From assembly GCF_001280085.1 (NCBI RefSeq), contig NZ_LGED01000158.1:45310-109309 (forward strand): DNA of 64,000 nt, written 5' to 3'. Positions 1-8,090 of the stretch are shown piece by piece; position 1 is the first letter of the stretch; every line of letters begins with the position of its first letter. The translations under genes were made by a program, and so were the position numbers. The DNA comes from Saccharothrix sp. NRRL B-16348 (GTDB taxonomy: Bacteria; Actinomycetota; Actinomycetes; Mycobacteriales; Pseudonocardiaceae). The notes below the pieces were generated by a model. That model was not told the origin of the DNA, searched no databases, and was given only the letters and a program-made list of their open reading frames with translations.

Positions 1-977
1 TCTACGGCCTCGACGTCGGTGAACGGTGTGCCGTGCGGGCCGCCGAACTGGTCGCTCAGGCGCAGGTGGTCGGCCAGCCGCCAGGAGAAGTCGACGGCGT
101 GCGGGTAGTGGTCGGACAGCGGTTTGCCGTCCGGGTCGAGGAAGGAGGCGTGGTCGTTGCGGTAGGAGGTGGCGGTGAGGTCGATGTGGGCGTTGTCGCG
201 GTAGAAGACCTTGTCCACGACTTCGCACGTCTCCGTGACGTTCGCCGGGTCGCACACCAGCGCGGGTGCGCCGGCGGCGGGCTCGACACCTGCCCTGACC
301 CGCTCGACCCAGGCGTCGGTGAGGCCGTTGGCGCGGACCAGGTCGCGGATGTTGTCGCCCGTACGGGTGTAGCGGGTGTTGGTGTCGCCCATGATGATCA
401 CGGCGTTGCCGGCGGAGTTCCGGGTGACGTACTGCGACAGCTGGGTGATGTTCGCGCGGCGGGCGGCCAGGTCGGCGTCCGTGCTGCCGGCGTTGGCGTG
501 GACGTTGTAGAGGTCGACGTACACGCCTTCGGCCAGGCGGAGGCGGGCGTGCGTGAAGCCCTTGGGTGTCAGGCAGTCCGTGCCGTTGCACTGGCTCCAC
601 TTCACCCGCGTGAAGTCGCTGTACGGGTAGGCGGAGAGCGTGTTGAGGCCGTCGCCGAACGGCACTCCCCCGCTGGTCGGCGTGCGGTGCGGGTGGTTGT
701 CGGCGGCGTAGAGGGCGGCGTGGTAGTTGAAGTCCTCCTGCACGTTGACCACCGCGTAGTCGCGGACGCGGGCGCCGATGAGCGGCGTGTTCTTCGCCGG
801 GTCCGACCCGGAGAGCGGTTCCGGGAGCCCGGCGACGTTGTAGGTCAACACCGAGAACTGCCCGCTGGTGTCGGCGGCCGTGGTGGGCGCGGCGGATGCG
901 GTCGTTGCGGTCGTCAGCGCGGTGGTGCCCGCCGTCGCGAGCACGACGGCGAGCACGAGGCCGAGAGGTCGTCTCAC
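1..977 (-). CDS. Secreted endonuclease/exonuclease/phosphatase-fold protein with jacalin-like lectin domain (partial)
   Basis: Runs off the left edge, so about 325 N-terminal residues are visible and the C-terminus is missing. The GTG at 977 opens a signal peptide (VRRPLGLVLAVVLAT...) ending near ASAA. The body has the hallmarks of the EEP (DNase I / sphingomyelinase-like) fold: FSVLTYNVAG near the mature N-terminus, a VNVQEDF motif for the metal-binding Glu, YNVHANAG, GDTNTRYT and the terminal SDHYPHAVDF. Immediately after this, DQFGGPHGTPFTDV is the usual opening of a jacalin-like lectin domain, which continues beyond the window. Such proteins are exported, and the lectin is expected to target the catalytic domain to glycans or cell surfaces. 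Substrate (nucleic acid, phospholipid or another phosphoester) cannot be told from sequence. Confidence 0.8.
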   Translation of the reverse strand, partial: MRRPLGLVLAVVLATAGTTALTTATTASAAPTTAADTSGQFSVLTYNVAGLPEPLSGSDPAKNTPLIGARVRDYAVVNVQEDFNYHAALYAADNHPHRTPTSGGVPFGDGLNTLSAYPYSDFTRVKWSQCNGTDCLTPKGFTHARLRLAEGVYVDLYNVHANAGSTDADLAARRANITQLSQYVTRNSAGNAVIIMGDTNTRYTRTGDNIRDLVRANGLTDAWVERVRAGVEPAAGAPALVCDPANVTETCEVVDKVFYRDNAHIDLTATSYRNDHASFLDPDGKPLSDHYPHAVDFSWRLADHLRLSDQFGGPHGTPFTDVEAV

Positions 978-1127
978 GCCATCGGAGTCTGGCGGTCCCC
1001 CCGTGACGCCGGAACCCGTGACGCGAAACTTCCTCAGGTATTCACCCGGTCGGCGCCGTCCCGCACCCTCCGCGCCTTCCGCTCCCGCGCCTTCCGCTCC
1101 CGCGGCGGTCTCGGCTTCGCGTGGCGG

Positions 1128-1643
1128 TCAGGCCCGGCCCTGGCGTGCCTCCAGGACGAGGCGGCGTGAGCCGAGGGGTGCGTCGAGGGTGACGTTCAGC
1201 GGCACGTCGCGCAGTTCCTGCGTGCAGTTGCGGCCCGGCGGCGGTGTGCTGACCGTGGTGACGAGGGTGATCAACACCTGGTCGCCGGACTGGGCGGTGA
1301 CCTCGGCGCTCGCCGTCCGGCAGCCGCCCCCGACGCCGACGACCTGGATCGTGCGGCCGTCCGCCGACGTCCACGCCTGCCGCTTGTAGTGGTCTGGCAG
1401 GGTGCCCGCGTCGACCTGGGCGGCCGCCACCTCGGTCGGCCCCTCCAGCGGCGCGGCGCTGGTCCTCTGCGGTGGCGGGGTCGGTTGGGCGTCACCGGAG
1501 GATGACAACGTTGTCGGAGCCGATGGCGAACCGGTCGTGGTGACCGTGCTGGACGACTCGCCGGGCGGGGCGCTGCCGGTGGTGGTGCTGCACCCCGCGA
1601 GCGCGAGCAGGGTGAAGGCGACGGCGACCTTGACGTTCCTCAT
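1128..1643 (-). CDS. Putative lipoprotein, paralog of the next gene
   Basis: 171 residues from an ATG at 1643 chosen because it directly precedes a lipoprotein signal peptide (MRNVKVAVAFTLLALAGCS) with lipobox LAGC, so Cys17 would be lipidated and the protein held on the outer face of the membrane. A Thr/Ser/Pro-rich linker of about 50 residues follows, then a compact C-terminal domain containing two cysteines (GGGCRT and GRNC) and ending LDAPLGSRRLVLEARQ. The domain resembles that of the upstream gene at 1733-2218, which also ends with LDAPLG and has a Cys pair, so the two are tandem paralogs. No known catalytic motif is visible and I do not assign a function. Confidence 0.75.
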   Translation of the reverse strand: MRNVKVAVAFTLLALAGCSTTTGSAPPGESSSTVTTTGSPSAPTTLSSSGDAQPTPPPQRTSAAPLEGPTEVAAAQVDAGTLPDHYKRQAWTSADGRTIQVVGVGGGCRTASAEVTAQSGDQVLITLVTTVSTPPPGRNCTQELRDVPLNVTLDAPLGSRRLVLEARQGRA

Positions 1644-1687
1644 AGCTGAAGGACGGTACTCGGGGTCGTGGGGTTGCAAAGGTGTTC

Positions 1688-1724
1688 GGTGCCCGGCCGA
1701 CCGGGACGAGGTCGACCGGGCACC
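1688..1724 (-). terminator. Hairpin between the two lipoprotein genes
   Basis: GGTGCCCGGCCGACC (1688-1702) pairs with GGTCGACCGGGCACC (1710-1724) with one mismatch around a 7-base loop. It starts just after the stop codon of the 1733-2218 gene on the minus strand, so it probably ends that transcript or separates the two paralogs. Confidence 0.6.
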
Positions 1725-1732
1725 GGAGGGAT

Positions 1733-2218
1733 TTACTTCTGGTCCTGTCGGGTGCTGAGGACGACCGTGCGGTCACCGAGCGGCGCGTCGAGCTTCGCGG
1801 TCAGCGGCGGGTAGCGGATGTCCATCGTGCAGACCGGCTGGTCGAGCGGCGTGGTCTCGACCAGCACCACCTTCACCACCTGGGCGTTCTGCTCGGCGAT
1901 CTCGACGCTCGCCTTGCCGCAGCCGGCTTCCTGGGCGATGACGCCGAGCACGCTGCCGTCACCCTCGGTCCACGTGGTGGTGGGGTTGCCCTCGGGGACG
2001 GCGGCCGCGTCGATCTTGTCCTTGGGCACTTCCTTGCCGTCCGGCGGCACGGCGCTCTCGAACTCCGGCTCCGCCGGCGTCGTGGCCGGTGCCTCCGACG
2101 AGGCCGAGGTGGTCAGCGTCGGCCCACCGTTGCCCGAACCGACGGGCGTGGACGTTGCGCAGGCGGCGAGCACGACCAGCAGCACACCCGCGCCGATTGC
2201 GGTTCCCAGGCTTCTCAT
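1733..2218 (-). CDS. Putative lipoprotein, paralog of the previous gene
   Basis: 161 residues from an ATG at 2218 (MRSLGTAIGAGVLLVVLAAC), giving a clean lipobox LAAC. A Thr/Ser/Pro linker is followed by a C-terminal domain of about 110 residues with cysteines in EAGCGKASVEI and QPVCTMDI and the phrase LDAPLGDRTVVLSTRQ, which matches the neighbouring paralog. A longer reading is possible from an upstream in-frame start but would put 13 residues before the signal peptide, so the shorter start is preferred. Likely cell-surface protein of unknown role; the duplication suggests a lineage-specific family. The 5' side is separated from the sugar-acid operon by a large palindromic repeat. Confidence 0.75.
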   Translation of the reverse strand: MRSLGTAIGAGVLLVVLAACATSTPVGSGNGGPTLTTSASSEAPATTPAEPEFESAVPPDGKEVPKDKIDAAAVPEGNPTTTWTEGDGSVLGVIAQEAGCGKASVEIAEQNAQVVKVVLVETTPLDQPVCTMDIRYPPLTAKLDAPLGDRTVVLSTRQDQK

Positions 2219-2286
2219 GCTCCAAGGACGGACCAACCCACCCCTCGGGTTGCCCACCCTTCTTCACAGTTACCCAATCCAGTGAA

Positions 2287-2433
2287 CCCGCGCGTGTCCT
2301 ACGTTCGCGTCACGCGTGTCCTACGTTCGGAACACCCATGTTGAGCGTTCAGAACACCGGCTCGGCTGTTCCGAGTGTTCAACATGGGGTACCTGAACGT
2401 AGGACACGCGCGTTCGGAACGTAGGACACGCGG
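2287..2433. repeat. Large imperfect palindrome carrying four copies of a GTGTCCTACGTTC motif
   Basis: The left arm (2287-2343) and right arm (about 2378-2433) are reverse complements over most of ~57 bases. Each arm holds two copies of CGCGTGTCCTACGTTC (left at 2291 and 2313; right, inverted, ending near 2412 and 2432). The inner part adds a second stem (TGTTGA...GAACA against TGTTC...TCAACA). It lies between the end of the sugar-acid operon and the start of the lipoprotein genes. The element could fold as RNA and end the operon, or be a REP/MITE-like repeat; no ORF inside it is convincing. Confidence 0.75.
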
Positions 2434-2434
2434 G

Positions 2435-3574
2435 TTAGCGGAGGGAGTGGTTCAGGCCGGTGATGGCGTGGCGGAGGGCGTCCAGGCGGGCCGCCGAGGC
2501 CAGGCCCGCGTGGTACAGGTGGAACTCCTGGACGCCGGCCTCCGCGTAGGCCAGCCACTCCTTCAGCAGCTCGTCGCCGTCCGCCGGCTTCGGCGGCAGG
2601 GCCAGCACATACGCGGCAGTGCGCACGTCAGCCTCCGCCCGCAACGCGCGGATCGCGGGCAGCGACGCGTCCACGCCCGGCCAGCACGTCAGGGTCAGCA
2701 CGTCGACGTCGGCGTCGACTCCCCCGGCCACCGTGGCGAACGGTCCGGTGCCCCACGGGTCGGCCGTCGCGTGCGCGGCGATGCGCGTGCCCGGCGACGT
2801 CGACCTGATCAACCCCACGAGGTCACGGCGGAGCGCACGGGACAGCCCGGTGCGCACGTCGCGGACGGAGGCGGCACGCTCGCCGAGAGCCTCCTCCACG
2901 GTGGTGACAGCGTTGTCGACCCCCGCGCGCACCAGCGCCCGCAACCCCTCCGGGTCGTCATAACGCCGCACGCAAGCCCCGCAGAAGCACAGCGACAGCA
3001 GCTTCTGCTGCACCGCCGACCAGTCCGCGCCATCCGTCTTCTCGTGGTGCCCGCCGTGGAAGAACCCCAGCGGCCCGCATGCCTCCAGCACGATCCCGTC
3101 CGGCCGCCCCAGCTCCAGCACCTCGGACACCAGCGTCCGGGCGTACTCGACCACGTCGTCGTTCGCCGGGCACAGCGCGTACGGGTACAGGTCACCGAAA
3201 GCGTTACGCACGGCCACGTCCGGATGAGCATCGCCCAGCCGGCTGCTGTGCGTCAGCACGGTCCACGCGTACACCGGCAACCCGGCCGCCCGCAGGGCCT
3301 CGGCCGCCGAGCCGTAGGAGTCGTCACCCTCCATCCACGACGGCGTAGCGGGCACCAGCCGCTTGCCCCGCCACGCCTCCTCCCGCACCGGCAGGTAGAA
3401 CGCCGCGTGCCGCGCGTCCACCATCCGACGCGAAGGGTGGAACGGCGTCGCGGCCCGCACCGTGTGGTACGACGCGGCGAGGGCCACCGCGTCCACACCC
3501 AACGACGCGATCCGGTCGACGGCGGCCGGGTCGCCTACGACATCCCAGGGGTACACGTGCGCAACGGTGGTCAC
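2435..3574 (-). CDS. Conserved-looking TIM-barrel-like protein of the uronate operon, function unknown
   Basis: 379 residues. The GTG at 3574 overlaps the stop codon of glucarate dehydratase (GTGA), which implies translational coupling and decides the start. The protein opens with alternating strand/helix text (VTTVAHVYPWDVVGD..., RIASLGVDAVALAASYHTVRA) typical of a TIM barrel and has repeated His/Asp-rich segments (FHGGHHEKTD). Mid-protein there is a Cys cluster LCFCGACVRRYDD that could bind a metal. It superficially resembles glycoside-hydrolase-like barrels of unknown function, but I recognise no catalytic signature. Its place as last gene of the kdgD-gudD operon suggests a job in sugar-acid or uronide processing; this is inference from position only. 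Confidence 0.6.
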   Translation of the reverse strand: MTTVAHVYPWDVVGDPAAVDRIASLGVDAVALAASYHTVRAATPFHPSRRMVDARHAAFYLPVREEAWRGKRLVPATPSWMEGDDSYGSAAEALRAAGLPVYAWTVLTHSSRLGDAHPDVAVRNAFGDLYPYALCPANDDVVEYARTLVSEVLELGRPDGIVLEACGPLGFFHGGHHEKTDGADWSAVQQKLLSLCFCGACVRRYDDPEGLRALVRAGVDNAVTTVEEALGERAASVRDVRTGLSRALRRDLVGLIRSTSPGTRIAAHATADPWGTGPFATVAGGVDADVDVLTLTCWPGVDASLPAIRALRAEADVRTAAYVLALPPKPADGDELLKEWLAYAEAGVQEFHLYHAGLASAARLDALRHAITGLNHSLR

Positions 3575-4827
3575 CACCGGGGGCGCTTCCTCTCGTAAGA
3601 CGGGTCGTGCTTCTGCATGTAACCGGTGTCGTCGCGCTGCACGAGGCCGCACGTCCGGTAGTTCTCCGCGAGCCGCGCCAACGCGTCCCGGTCCAGCTCG
3701 ACGCCCAGCCCGGGCGTGGTCGGCACCGGGATGGCGCCATCCACGAACGTGAACGGCGTGGTGATCACGTCGTCCGCGGCGTTCCACGGGTAGTGCGTGT
3801 CGCACGCGTAGTTCAGGTTCGGCGTCGACGCGGCGAGGTGCGTCATCGCGGCCAGGCTGATGCCCAGGTGCGAGTTGGAGTGCATGGACAGGCCGATGCC
3901 GAACGTCCGGCAGATCCCGGCCAGCTCCTTCGACCGCGACAGGCCGCCCCAGTAGTGGTGGTCGGACAGGATGACCTGCACCGCGTCCACCTCCACCGAC
4001 CGGGCGATGTGCTCGAACGCGATCACGCACATGTTCGTCGCCAACGGCATCGGCGCGCGTGCCGCGACCTCCGCCATCCCGTCGATGTCCGGCGCGGGGT
4101 CCTCCAGGTACTCGACCACGCCGTCGAGCTCCTCGGCGACCTTCAGCGACGTCTCCGGCGTCCACGCCGCGTTGGGGTCCAGCCGCAGCGGGTGGTCCGG
4201 GAACGCCTCGCGCAGCGCGTGGATCGCCTCGATCTCCTGCCCGGGCGGGTACACGCCGCCCTTGAGCTTGATCGAGCCGAACCCGTGCCGTTCGATGAGC
4301 ATCCGGGCCTGCGCCACGATGCCCGCCGGGTCGAGCGCCTCGCCGAACTCGTCCGGCTCCGCGCCGGGGTGGCCGGCCCACTTGTAGAACAGGTACGCGC
4401 TGTACGGCACGGCGGTCCGCACCGCACCGCCGAGCAGGTCGCTCACCGGGCGGCCGAGCGCCTTGCCCCGGATGTCCCAGCACGCGACCTCGAACGGCGA
4501 GAACACCCGGTCCACAGTGGACTCGACGGTCAGCGGCCCGGTCAGCCCGTGCCGGTCCGACCCCGCCTCGCCGCCGAGCGACGTCGCGATCCGCGAGTGC
4601 ATCTCGTTCAACGCGTGCACGTCCAGGCCCACCAGCGCGGGCGCGGCCGTGCGCATGCGGGTGAGGTGGCCGATGTCGCCGTAGCTCTCGCCGAGCCCGG
4701 AGATCCCTTCGTCGGTGTGCACCTCCACGATGGTGCGCAGCGCCCACGGCTCGTGCACGCCCACCGAGTTCAGCAGCGGCGGGTCGCGGAACGCGACGGG
4801 GGTGATGACGATGTCGGTGATCTTCAT
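3571..4827 (-). CDS. gudD: Glucarate dehydratase
   Basis: 418 residues, enolase superfamily. The family dehydrates D-glucarate (often also L-idarate) to 5-dehydro-4-deoxy-D-glucarate. Visible support: an N-terminal capping domain (residues 1-130), the K-x-K general base motif SIKLKGG (Lys187, Lys189), Mg ligands in RLDPN (Asp217), LEDP (Glu242) and LSDHHYWGG (Asp289), and the His-containing GLSMHSNSHLG near residue 313-321. The length is close to that expected for the family. The ATG at 4827 overlaps the kdgD stop (ATGA), so the two are coupled. The product goes straight to KdgD encoded upstream in the same transcript. Some relatives act on galactarate, so exact stereospecificity is uncertain. 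Confidence 0.9.
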   Translation of the reverse strand: MKITDIVITPVAFRDPPLLNSVGVHEPWALRTIVEVHTDEGISGLGESYGDIGHLTRMRTAAPALVGLDVHALNEMHSRIATSLGGEAGSDRHGLTGPLTVESTVDRVFSPFEVACWDIRGKALGRPVSDLLGGAVRTAVPYSAYLFYKWAGHPGAEPDEFGEALDPAGIVAQARMLIERHGFGSIKLKGGVYPPGQEIEAIHALREAFPDHPLRLDPNAAWTPETSLKVAEELDGVVEYLEDPAPDIDGMAEVAARAPMPLATNMCVIAFEHIARSVEVDAVQVILSDHHYWGGLSRSKELAGICRTFGIGLSMHSNSHLGISLAAMTHLAASTPNLNYACDTHYPWNAADDVITTPFTFVDGAIPVPTTPGLGVELDRDALARLAENYRTCGLVQRDDTGYMQKHDPSYERKRPRW

Positions 4828-5726
4828 GCGGACAGGCTCCGACCGGCCGCGACGACCTTCTCCAACTCCGCCACGTGCTCGGGCGTCGGGTCGAGCAGCG
4901 GCGCGCGGACGCCGCCGACGTCGAGCCCGGTGGCCCGAACCGCCGCCTTCACCAGTGACACGGCGTAGCCGGGAACCTTGTCGCGCAACTCGACCAGCGG
5001 CTTGTAGAACTCCAGCAGGTACCGGTTGACCAACGCGTCGTCACCGTTGTGCACGGCGTGGTAGAAGCCGAGCGAGATCTCCGGCGCGAAGCAGAACACC
5101 GCCGACGAGTACAGGTCCACGCCGATGCCCCGGTACGCGGGCACGGTCAGCTCCGCGGTCGGCAGGCCGTTGAAGAACTGGAACGGCTTGTCGATCGCCG
5201 AGCGCACCGCGAGCACGATGCGGTGCAGCAGGTCGATGTCGCCGAGCCCGTCCTTGAACCCGACCACGGTCGGCAGCGACGCGACCTCCACCGCCGTCTC
5301 CGGCGTGAACACCGCGTTGTTGCGCTGGTAGACGATCAGCGACAGGTTCGACGCGCCCGCCACCTCCGTCACGTACCGGACCAGCCCCTTCGGCGGGTTG
5401 GTCACCAGGTACGGCGGCAGCAGCAGCAGACCGTCCGCACCGACCCGCTCGGCGGCCTGGGCGATCCGCTTGGCCGTCGGCAGCGGGCCGCCGACGCCCG
5501 CGAACACCGGCACCCGCCCGGCGGTCGCCTCGACCGCGACGGCCACCGCCCGTTCGACCTCCGACGGCTCCAACGCGTGGAACTCGCCCGTGCCGCAGGC
5601 CACGAACACGCCGCCCGCGCCCGCCGCCACCCCTCGTTTGACGTGCTCGGCCAGCACGTCCTCCGCGAGCGCGCCGTCCGCGTCGAACGGCGTCACCGGG
5701 AAGAACAGCACCCCATCCAGTTGCAT
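4824..5726 (-). CDS. kdgD: 5-dehydro-4-deoxyglucarate dehydratase
   Basis: 300 residues, DHDPS/N-acetylneuraminate lyase (class I aldolase-like) family. It would decarboxylate and dehydrate 5-dehydro-4-deoxyglucarate to 2,5-dioxopentanoate. The start at 5726 (MQLDGVLFFPVTPFD) is the family N-terminus; a longer frame upstream has no protein-like content. Visible residues: the CGTGE pyruvoyl-binding loop (44-48), Tyr133 in LIVYQRNN and the Schiff-base Lys158 in VGFKDG. It is the first intact gene of the leftward operon; ten bases upstream lies the stop of a permease remnant, so the gene was probably once the fourth or fifth cistron of a transporter operon. Confidence 0.9.
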   Translation of the reverse strand: MQLDGVLFFPVTPFDADGALAEDVLAEHVKRGVAAGAGGVFVACGTGEFHALEPSEVERAVAVAVEATAGRVPVFAGVGGPLPTAKRIAQAAERVGADGLLLLPPYLVTNPPKGLVRYVTEVAGASNLSLIVYQRNNAVFTPETAVEVASLPTVVGFKDGLGDIDLLHRIVLAVRSAIDKPFQFFNGLPTAELTVPAYRGIGVDLYSSAVFCFAPEISLGFYHAVHNGDDALVNRYLLEFYKPLVELRDKVPGYAVSLVKAAVRATGLDVGGVRAPLLDPTPEHVAELEKVVAAGRSLSA

Positions 5727-5736
5727 ACCCAGACCT

Positions 5737-5796
5737 TCATCCCTTGATCGCTCCCGTGGTGATCCCACGCAGGAAGGACTTGTGCGTTTCCTCGCG
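5737..5796 (-). pseudogene. C-terminal scrap of a MalG-type sugar ABC permease
   Basis: The last ~19 codons before the stop at 5737 read REETHKSFLRGITTGAIKG. Endings of the form ...GLTAGAVKG / GITTGAIKG are characteristic of MalG-type carbohydrate ABC permeases, where they form the extreme C-terminus. The stop sits 10 bases before the kdgD start, the spacing expected of an intact operon. Upstream the same frame has no membrane segments, so the rest of the permease is gone. The match is short, so the assignment rests on this ending plus context. Confidence 0.5.
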
Positions 5797-6008
5797 CGGC
5801 AGCGCGCAGGCGGCGAACGCGCTGACGCGGCGAAGTGGAGCAGCAGGGGCACCATCGGCGCTGATGAGCGAGTCCCCGCCGACGTGACAGTGGTTCGGGC
5901 GCGGTTCCGTGGGGCGACCCCGATGTCGGGATCGCCCCACGGGGTGGGCCGCGACGGCACCGCCGCCACTAGCCGTCGCCCCCACGTCCAAGGCGGTGTC
6001 GACCGGTG

Positions 6009-6314
6009 TCACCGGGCCACCCTGAGCGAATGGACGGCCCGAGTCCAGGAGTTGCGCAAACCGGGCCGTTCGCGGGAATTCACCGGTTCGGCGGAGGCCG
6101 CCGTCCCGGTGGGGTCTGCCTCGACGCGGAGCCGCGCGCCGGGAGACTTCGTGTAGACCTTGGTCGACCTCGCGGCGCGGCGCGTTCGGGCCGAGGGCGG
6201 CGCGTGGCGGTGCGCCGCTCCGTCGGACGGCCGGTAGCCGCAGGTCGGGTGCGTGATCGGGCCCGCAACGGTCACTACAGCGACGGCCGTGGCGCACCGG
6301 CGGGAGAGTGTCAT
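6009..6314 (-). pseudogene. Probable N-terminal remnant of an exported (solute-binding?) protein
   Basis: An ATG at 6314 has a good ribosome site (AGGAG nine bases upstream) and begins a signal-like stretch, MTLSRRCATAVAVVTVAGP, then runs into Arg/Pro/Ala-rich text without recognisable fold for about 80 residues. It sits where the first gene of a sugar-transporter operon (the binding protein) would be expected, downstream of the regulated promoter region and upstream of the permease scrap at 5737-5796. I read it as the start of a gene whose body was lost by deletion; it could instead be a small species-specific secreted peptide. Confidence 0.35.
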
Positions 6315-6344
6315 GGACGGCGACTCCTGTTCACGGCCATACTG

Positions 6345-6358
6345 TTCATATATGTGAA
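6345..6358. promoter_or_regulatory. Candidate IclR-type operator
   Basis: TTCATATATGTGAA is a near-palindrome with TTCA/TGAA ends in an AT-rich island (about 6335-6420) that stands out from the GC-rich surroundings. It lies between the leftward uronate operon and the rightward IclR gene, the normal location for an operator controlling both. A related half-site TTGTGAACG occurs at 6371. No binding data can be inferred beyond position and symmetry. Confidence 0.4.
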
Positions 6359-6455
6359 GCGGGGTCGTACTTGTGAACGTGTTGGGCGGACTGTAAGAAT
6401 CGGCGCAGCGACGTGTCAAGAGCGTGTTGCCGGAACGTTTCCCGTGGAGGACTTG

Positions 6456-7238
6456 GTGACTGGACCCGCGTCACCCGCTCGGCCGAACGCGGTCAAGTCG
6501 GCCGATCGGACTGTGGAACTGCTCGAAGTGCTGTCGGCATCGGACCGCCCGCTGACCCTGACCGAACTGCACCGCGAGCTGAGCTACCCGAAGTCGAGCC
6601 TCTACATGCTGTTGCAGACGCTCGTCGCCCGGGGGTGGGTGGAGCTCGACCCCACCCGCGGCACGTACGGCATCGGCGTGCGCGCCCTGCTCGTCGGCAC
6701 GTCGTACCTCGACCACGACCCGGTGGTGCAGGTCGCCATCCGCGTCATGGAGCAGGTGCGCCGGGAGATCAACGAGACGGTCCACCTGGCCCGCCTCGAC
6801 GGCGCGGACGTGGTCTACCTGGCCAGCCGCGAGTCCGAGCACCACCTGCGCGTGGTGTCCCGCGTCGGACGGCGGCTGCCCGCGCACGCCACGTCGCTCG
6901 GCAAGGCGCTGCTGGCCGCGCGCGCACCCGCCGAGGTCGACGCGATCCTGCCCGCGCGGCTGACGCCGTTGACGCCGAACACCATCATCGAACGCCCGGC
7001 GCTGCACGCCCAGCTCGCGGGGTTCCGCGCCGTCGGGTACGCGCACGAGCGCGAGGAGAACACGCCCGGCCTCGGTTGCTTCGCCGTCGCCCTGCCCTAC
7101 CGCAACCCGGTGCTCGACGCGATGAGCTGCTCGGTGCCGCTGGGCAGGCTCGACCCCGACCACGAGCGCCAGGTCATCGAAGCGCTGCTGCACGCGGCCC
7201 GCACGATCACCGAACTGCTGCGCCAGTTCGGCCGCTGA
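6456..7238 (+). CDS. IclR-family transcriptional regulator
   Basis: 260 residues from a GTG at 6456, five bases after GGAGG; this start gives the usual IclR length. Residues ~15-70 form the winged helix-turn-helix (SADRTVELLEVLSA...LTLTELHRELSYPKSSLYMLLQTL), followed by the GAF-like effector domain with LGKALLAARAP and the ENTPGLGCFAVAL ligand-pocket segment. IclR proteins of this class commonly sense uronates, sugar acids or keto-deoxy acids. The gene is divergent from kdgD-gudD and 30 bases upstream of the uronate dehydrogenase gene, so it very likely controls both arms of the pathway and its own expression. Confidence 0.85.
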   Translation: MTGPASPARPNAVKSADRTVELLEVLSASDRPLTLTELHRELSYPKSSLYMLLQTLVARGWVELDPTRGTYGIGVRALLVGTSYLDHDPVVQVAIRVMEQVRREINETVHLARLDGADVVYLASRESEHHLRVVSRVGRRLPAHATSLGKALLAARAPAEVDAILPARLTPLTPNTIIERPALHAQLAGFRAVGYAHEREENTPGLGCFAVALPYRNPVLDAMSCSVPLGRLDPDHERQVIEALLHAARTITELLRQFGR

Positions 7239-7268
7239 TTCCTGTTCCGATTTGCGAAAGGGCTCGAC

Positions 7269-8090
7269 GTGACCGGACGAATCCTCATCACCGGCGCCGC
7301 CGGCATAGTCGGCACGCTCATGCGCACCCGACTGGCCGCGCCGGACCGGACCCTGCGCCTGCTCGACATCGCGCCGCTGCCGGCCGCCGCCGACGGTGAG
7401 CGGGTCGAGCTGGTCACGGCCTCGGTGACCGACCAGGCCGCGATGGAGGAGGCGTGCGCGGGCGTCGACGCGGTGATCCACCTCGGTGGGCACAGCCTGG
7501 AGCGGCCGTGGGCGGAGATCCTGGACGTCAACATCAACGGCACGCACGTGGTGCTGGAGGCGGCGCGGCGGGCCGGGGTGTCCCGGGTGGTGCTGGCCAG
7601 CTCCAACCACGCCGTCGGGTACTACGAGCGTTCCGCCGGCGAGGCGGGCGACTACCTGTTCCCGCAGCCGGACACGTACTACGGCGTGAGCAAGGTGGCG
7701 TTGGAGGCGTTGGGCAGCCTGTACGCGTCGCGGTACGGGATGGACGTGATCGCGGTCCGGATCGGGTCGTGCTTCGAGAAGCCGCGTGACGCGCGGATGT
7801 TGTCGACGTGGCTGTCGCCGGACGACGGGGCGCGACTGTTCGAGGCGTGCCTGTCGGCGCCGTCGCCCGGGTTCCGGGTGGTGTGGGGCGTCTCGGACAA
7901 CACGCGGCGGTGGTTCTCGCTGGGCGAGGCGGAGGCGTTGGGCTACAAGTCCGCCGACAACTCCGAGGTCTACGCGGAGGAAGTGCTGGCCGCGGGCTCG
8001 CCGGATCCCGACTCCCCGGCCCTGACGTACCTGGGCGGCGTGTGGTGCACGCCCGAGTTCGACACCGCGGTGAAGGAGGCCGGTCGATGA
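7269..8090 (+). CDS. udh: NAD-dependent uronate dehydrogenase
   Basis: 273 residues, short extended SDR family. The reaction oxidises glucuronate or galacturonate at C1 to the aldarolactone, which opens to glucarate or galactarate. Visible: the NAD-binding GAAGIVG (residues 9-15), Asp33 for the NAD ribose, Ser111/112 and the catalytic Tyr138-x-x-x-Lys142 in TYYGVSK. Length and N-terminus (MTGRILITGAAGIVG) fit characterised uronate dehydrogenases (~265-275 residues). The GTG at 7269 follows GAAAGGG. It overlaps the next gene by ATGA. The alternative annotation, a generic NAD-dependent epimerase, is less likely because gudD, kdgD and the semialdehyde dehydrogenase complete the same pathway. Confidence 0.85.
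   Translation: MTGRILITGAAGIVGTLMRTRLAAPDRTLRLLDIAPLPAAADGERVELVTASVTDQAAMEEACAGVDAVIHLGGHSLERPWAEILDVNINGTHVVLEAARRAGVSRVVLASSNHAVGYYERSAGEAGDYLFPQPDTYYGVSKVALEALGSLYASRYGMDVIAVRIGSCFEKPRDARMLSTWLSPDDGARLFEACLSAPSPGFRVVWGVSDNTRRWFSLGEAEALGYKSADNSEVYAEEVLAAGSPDPDSPALTYLGGVWCTPEFDTAVKEAGR

Noticed and set aside
2375..3598. Long open frame on the + strand opposite the TIM-barrel-like gene
   Set aside because: Its text is Arg/Gln/His/Val-rich and repetitive, typical of the antisense frame in >70% GC DNA; the minus strand encodes a coherent protein coupled to gudD.
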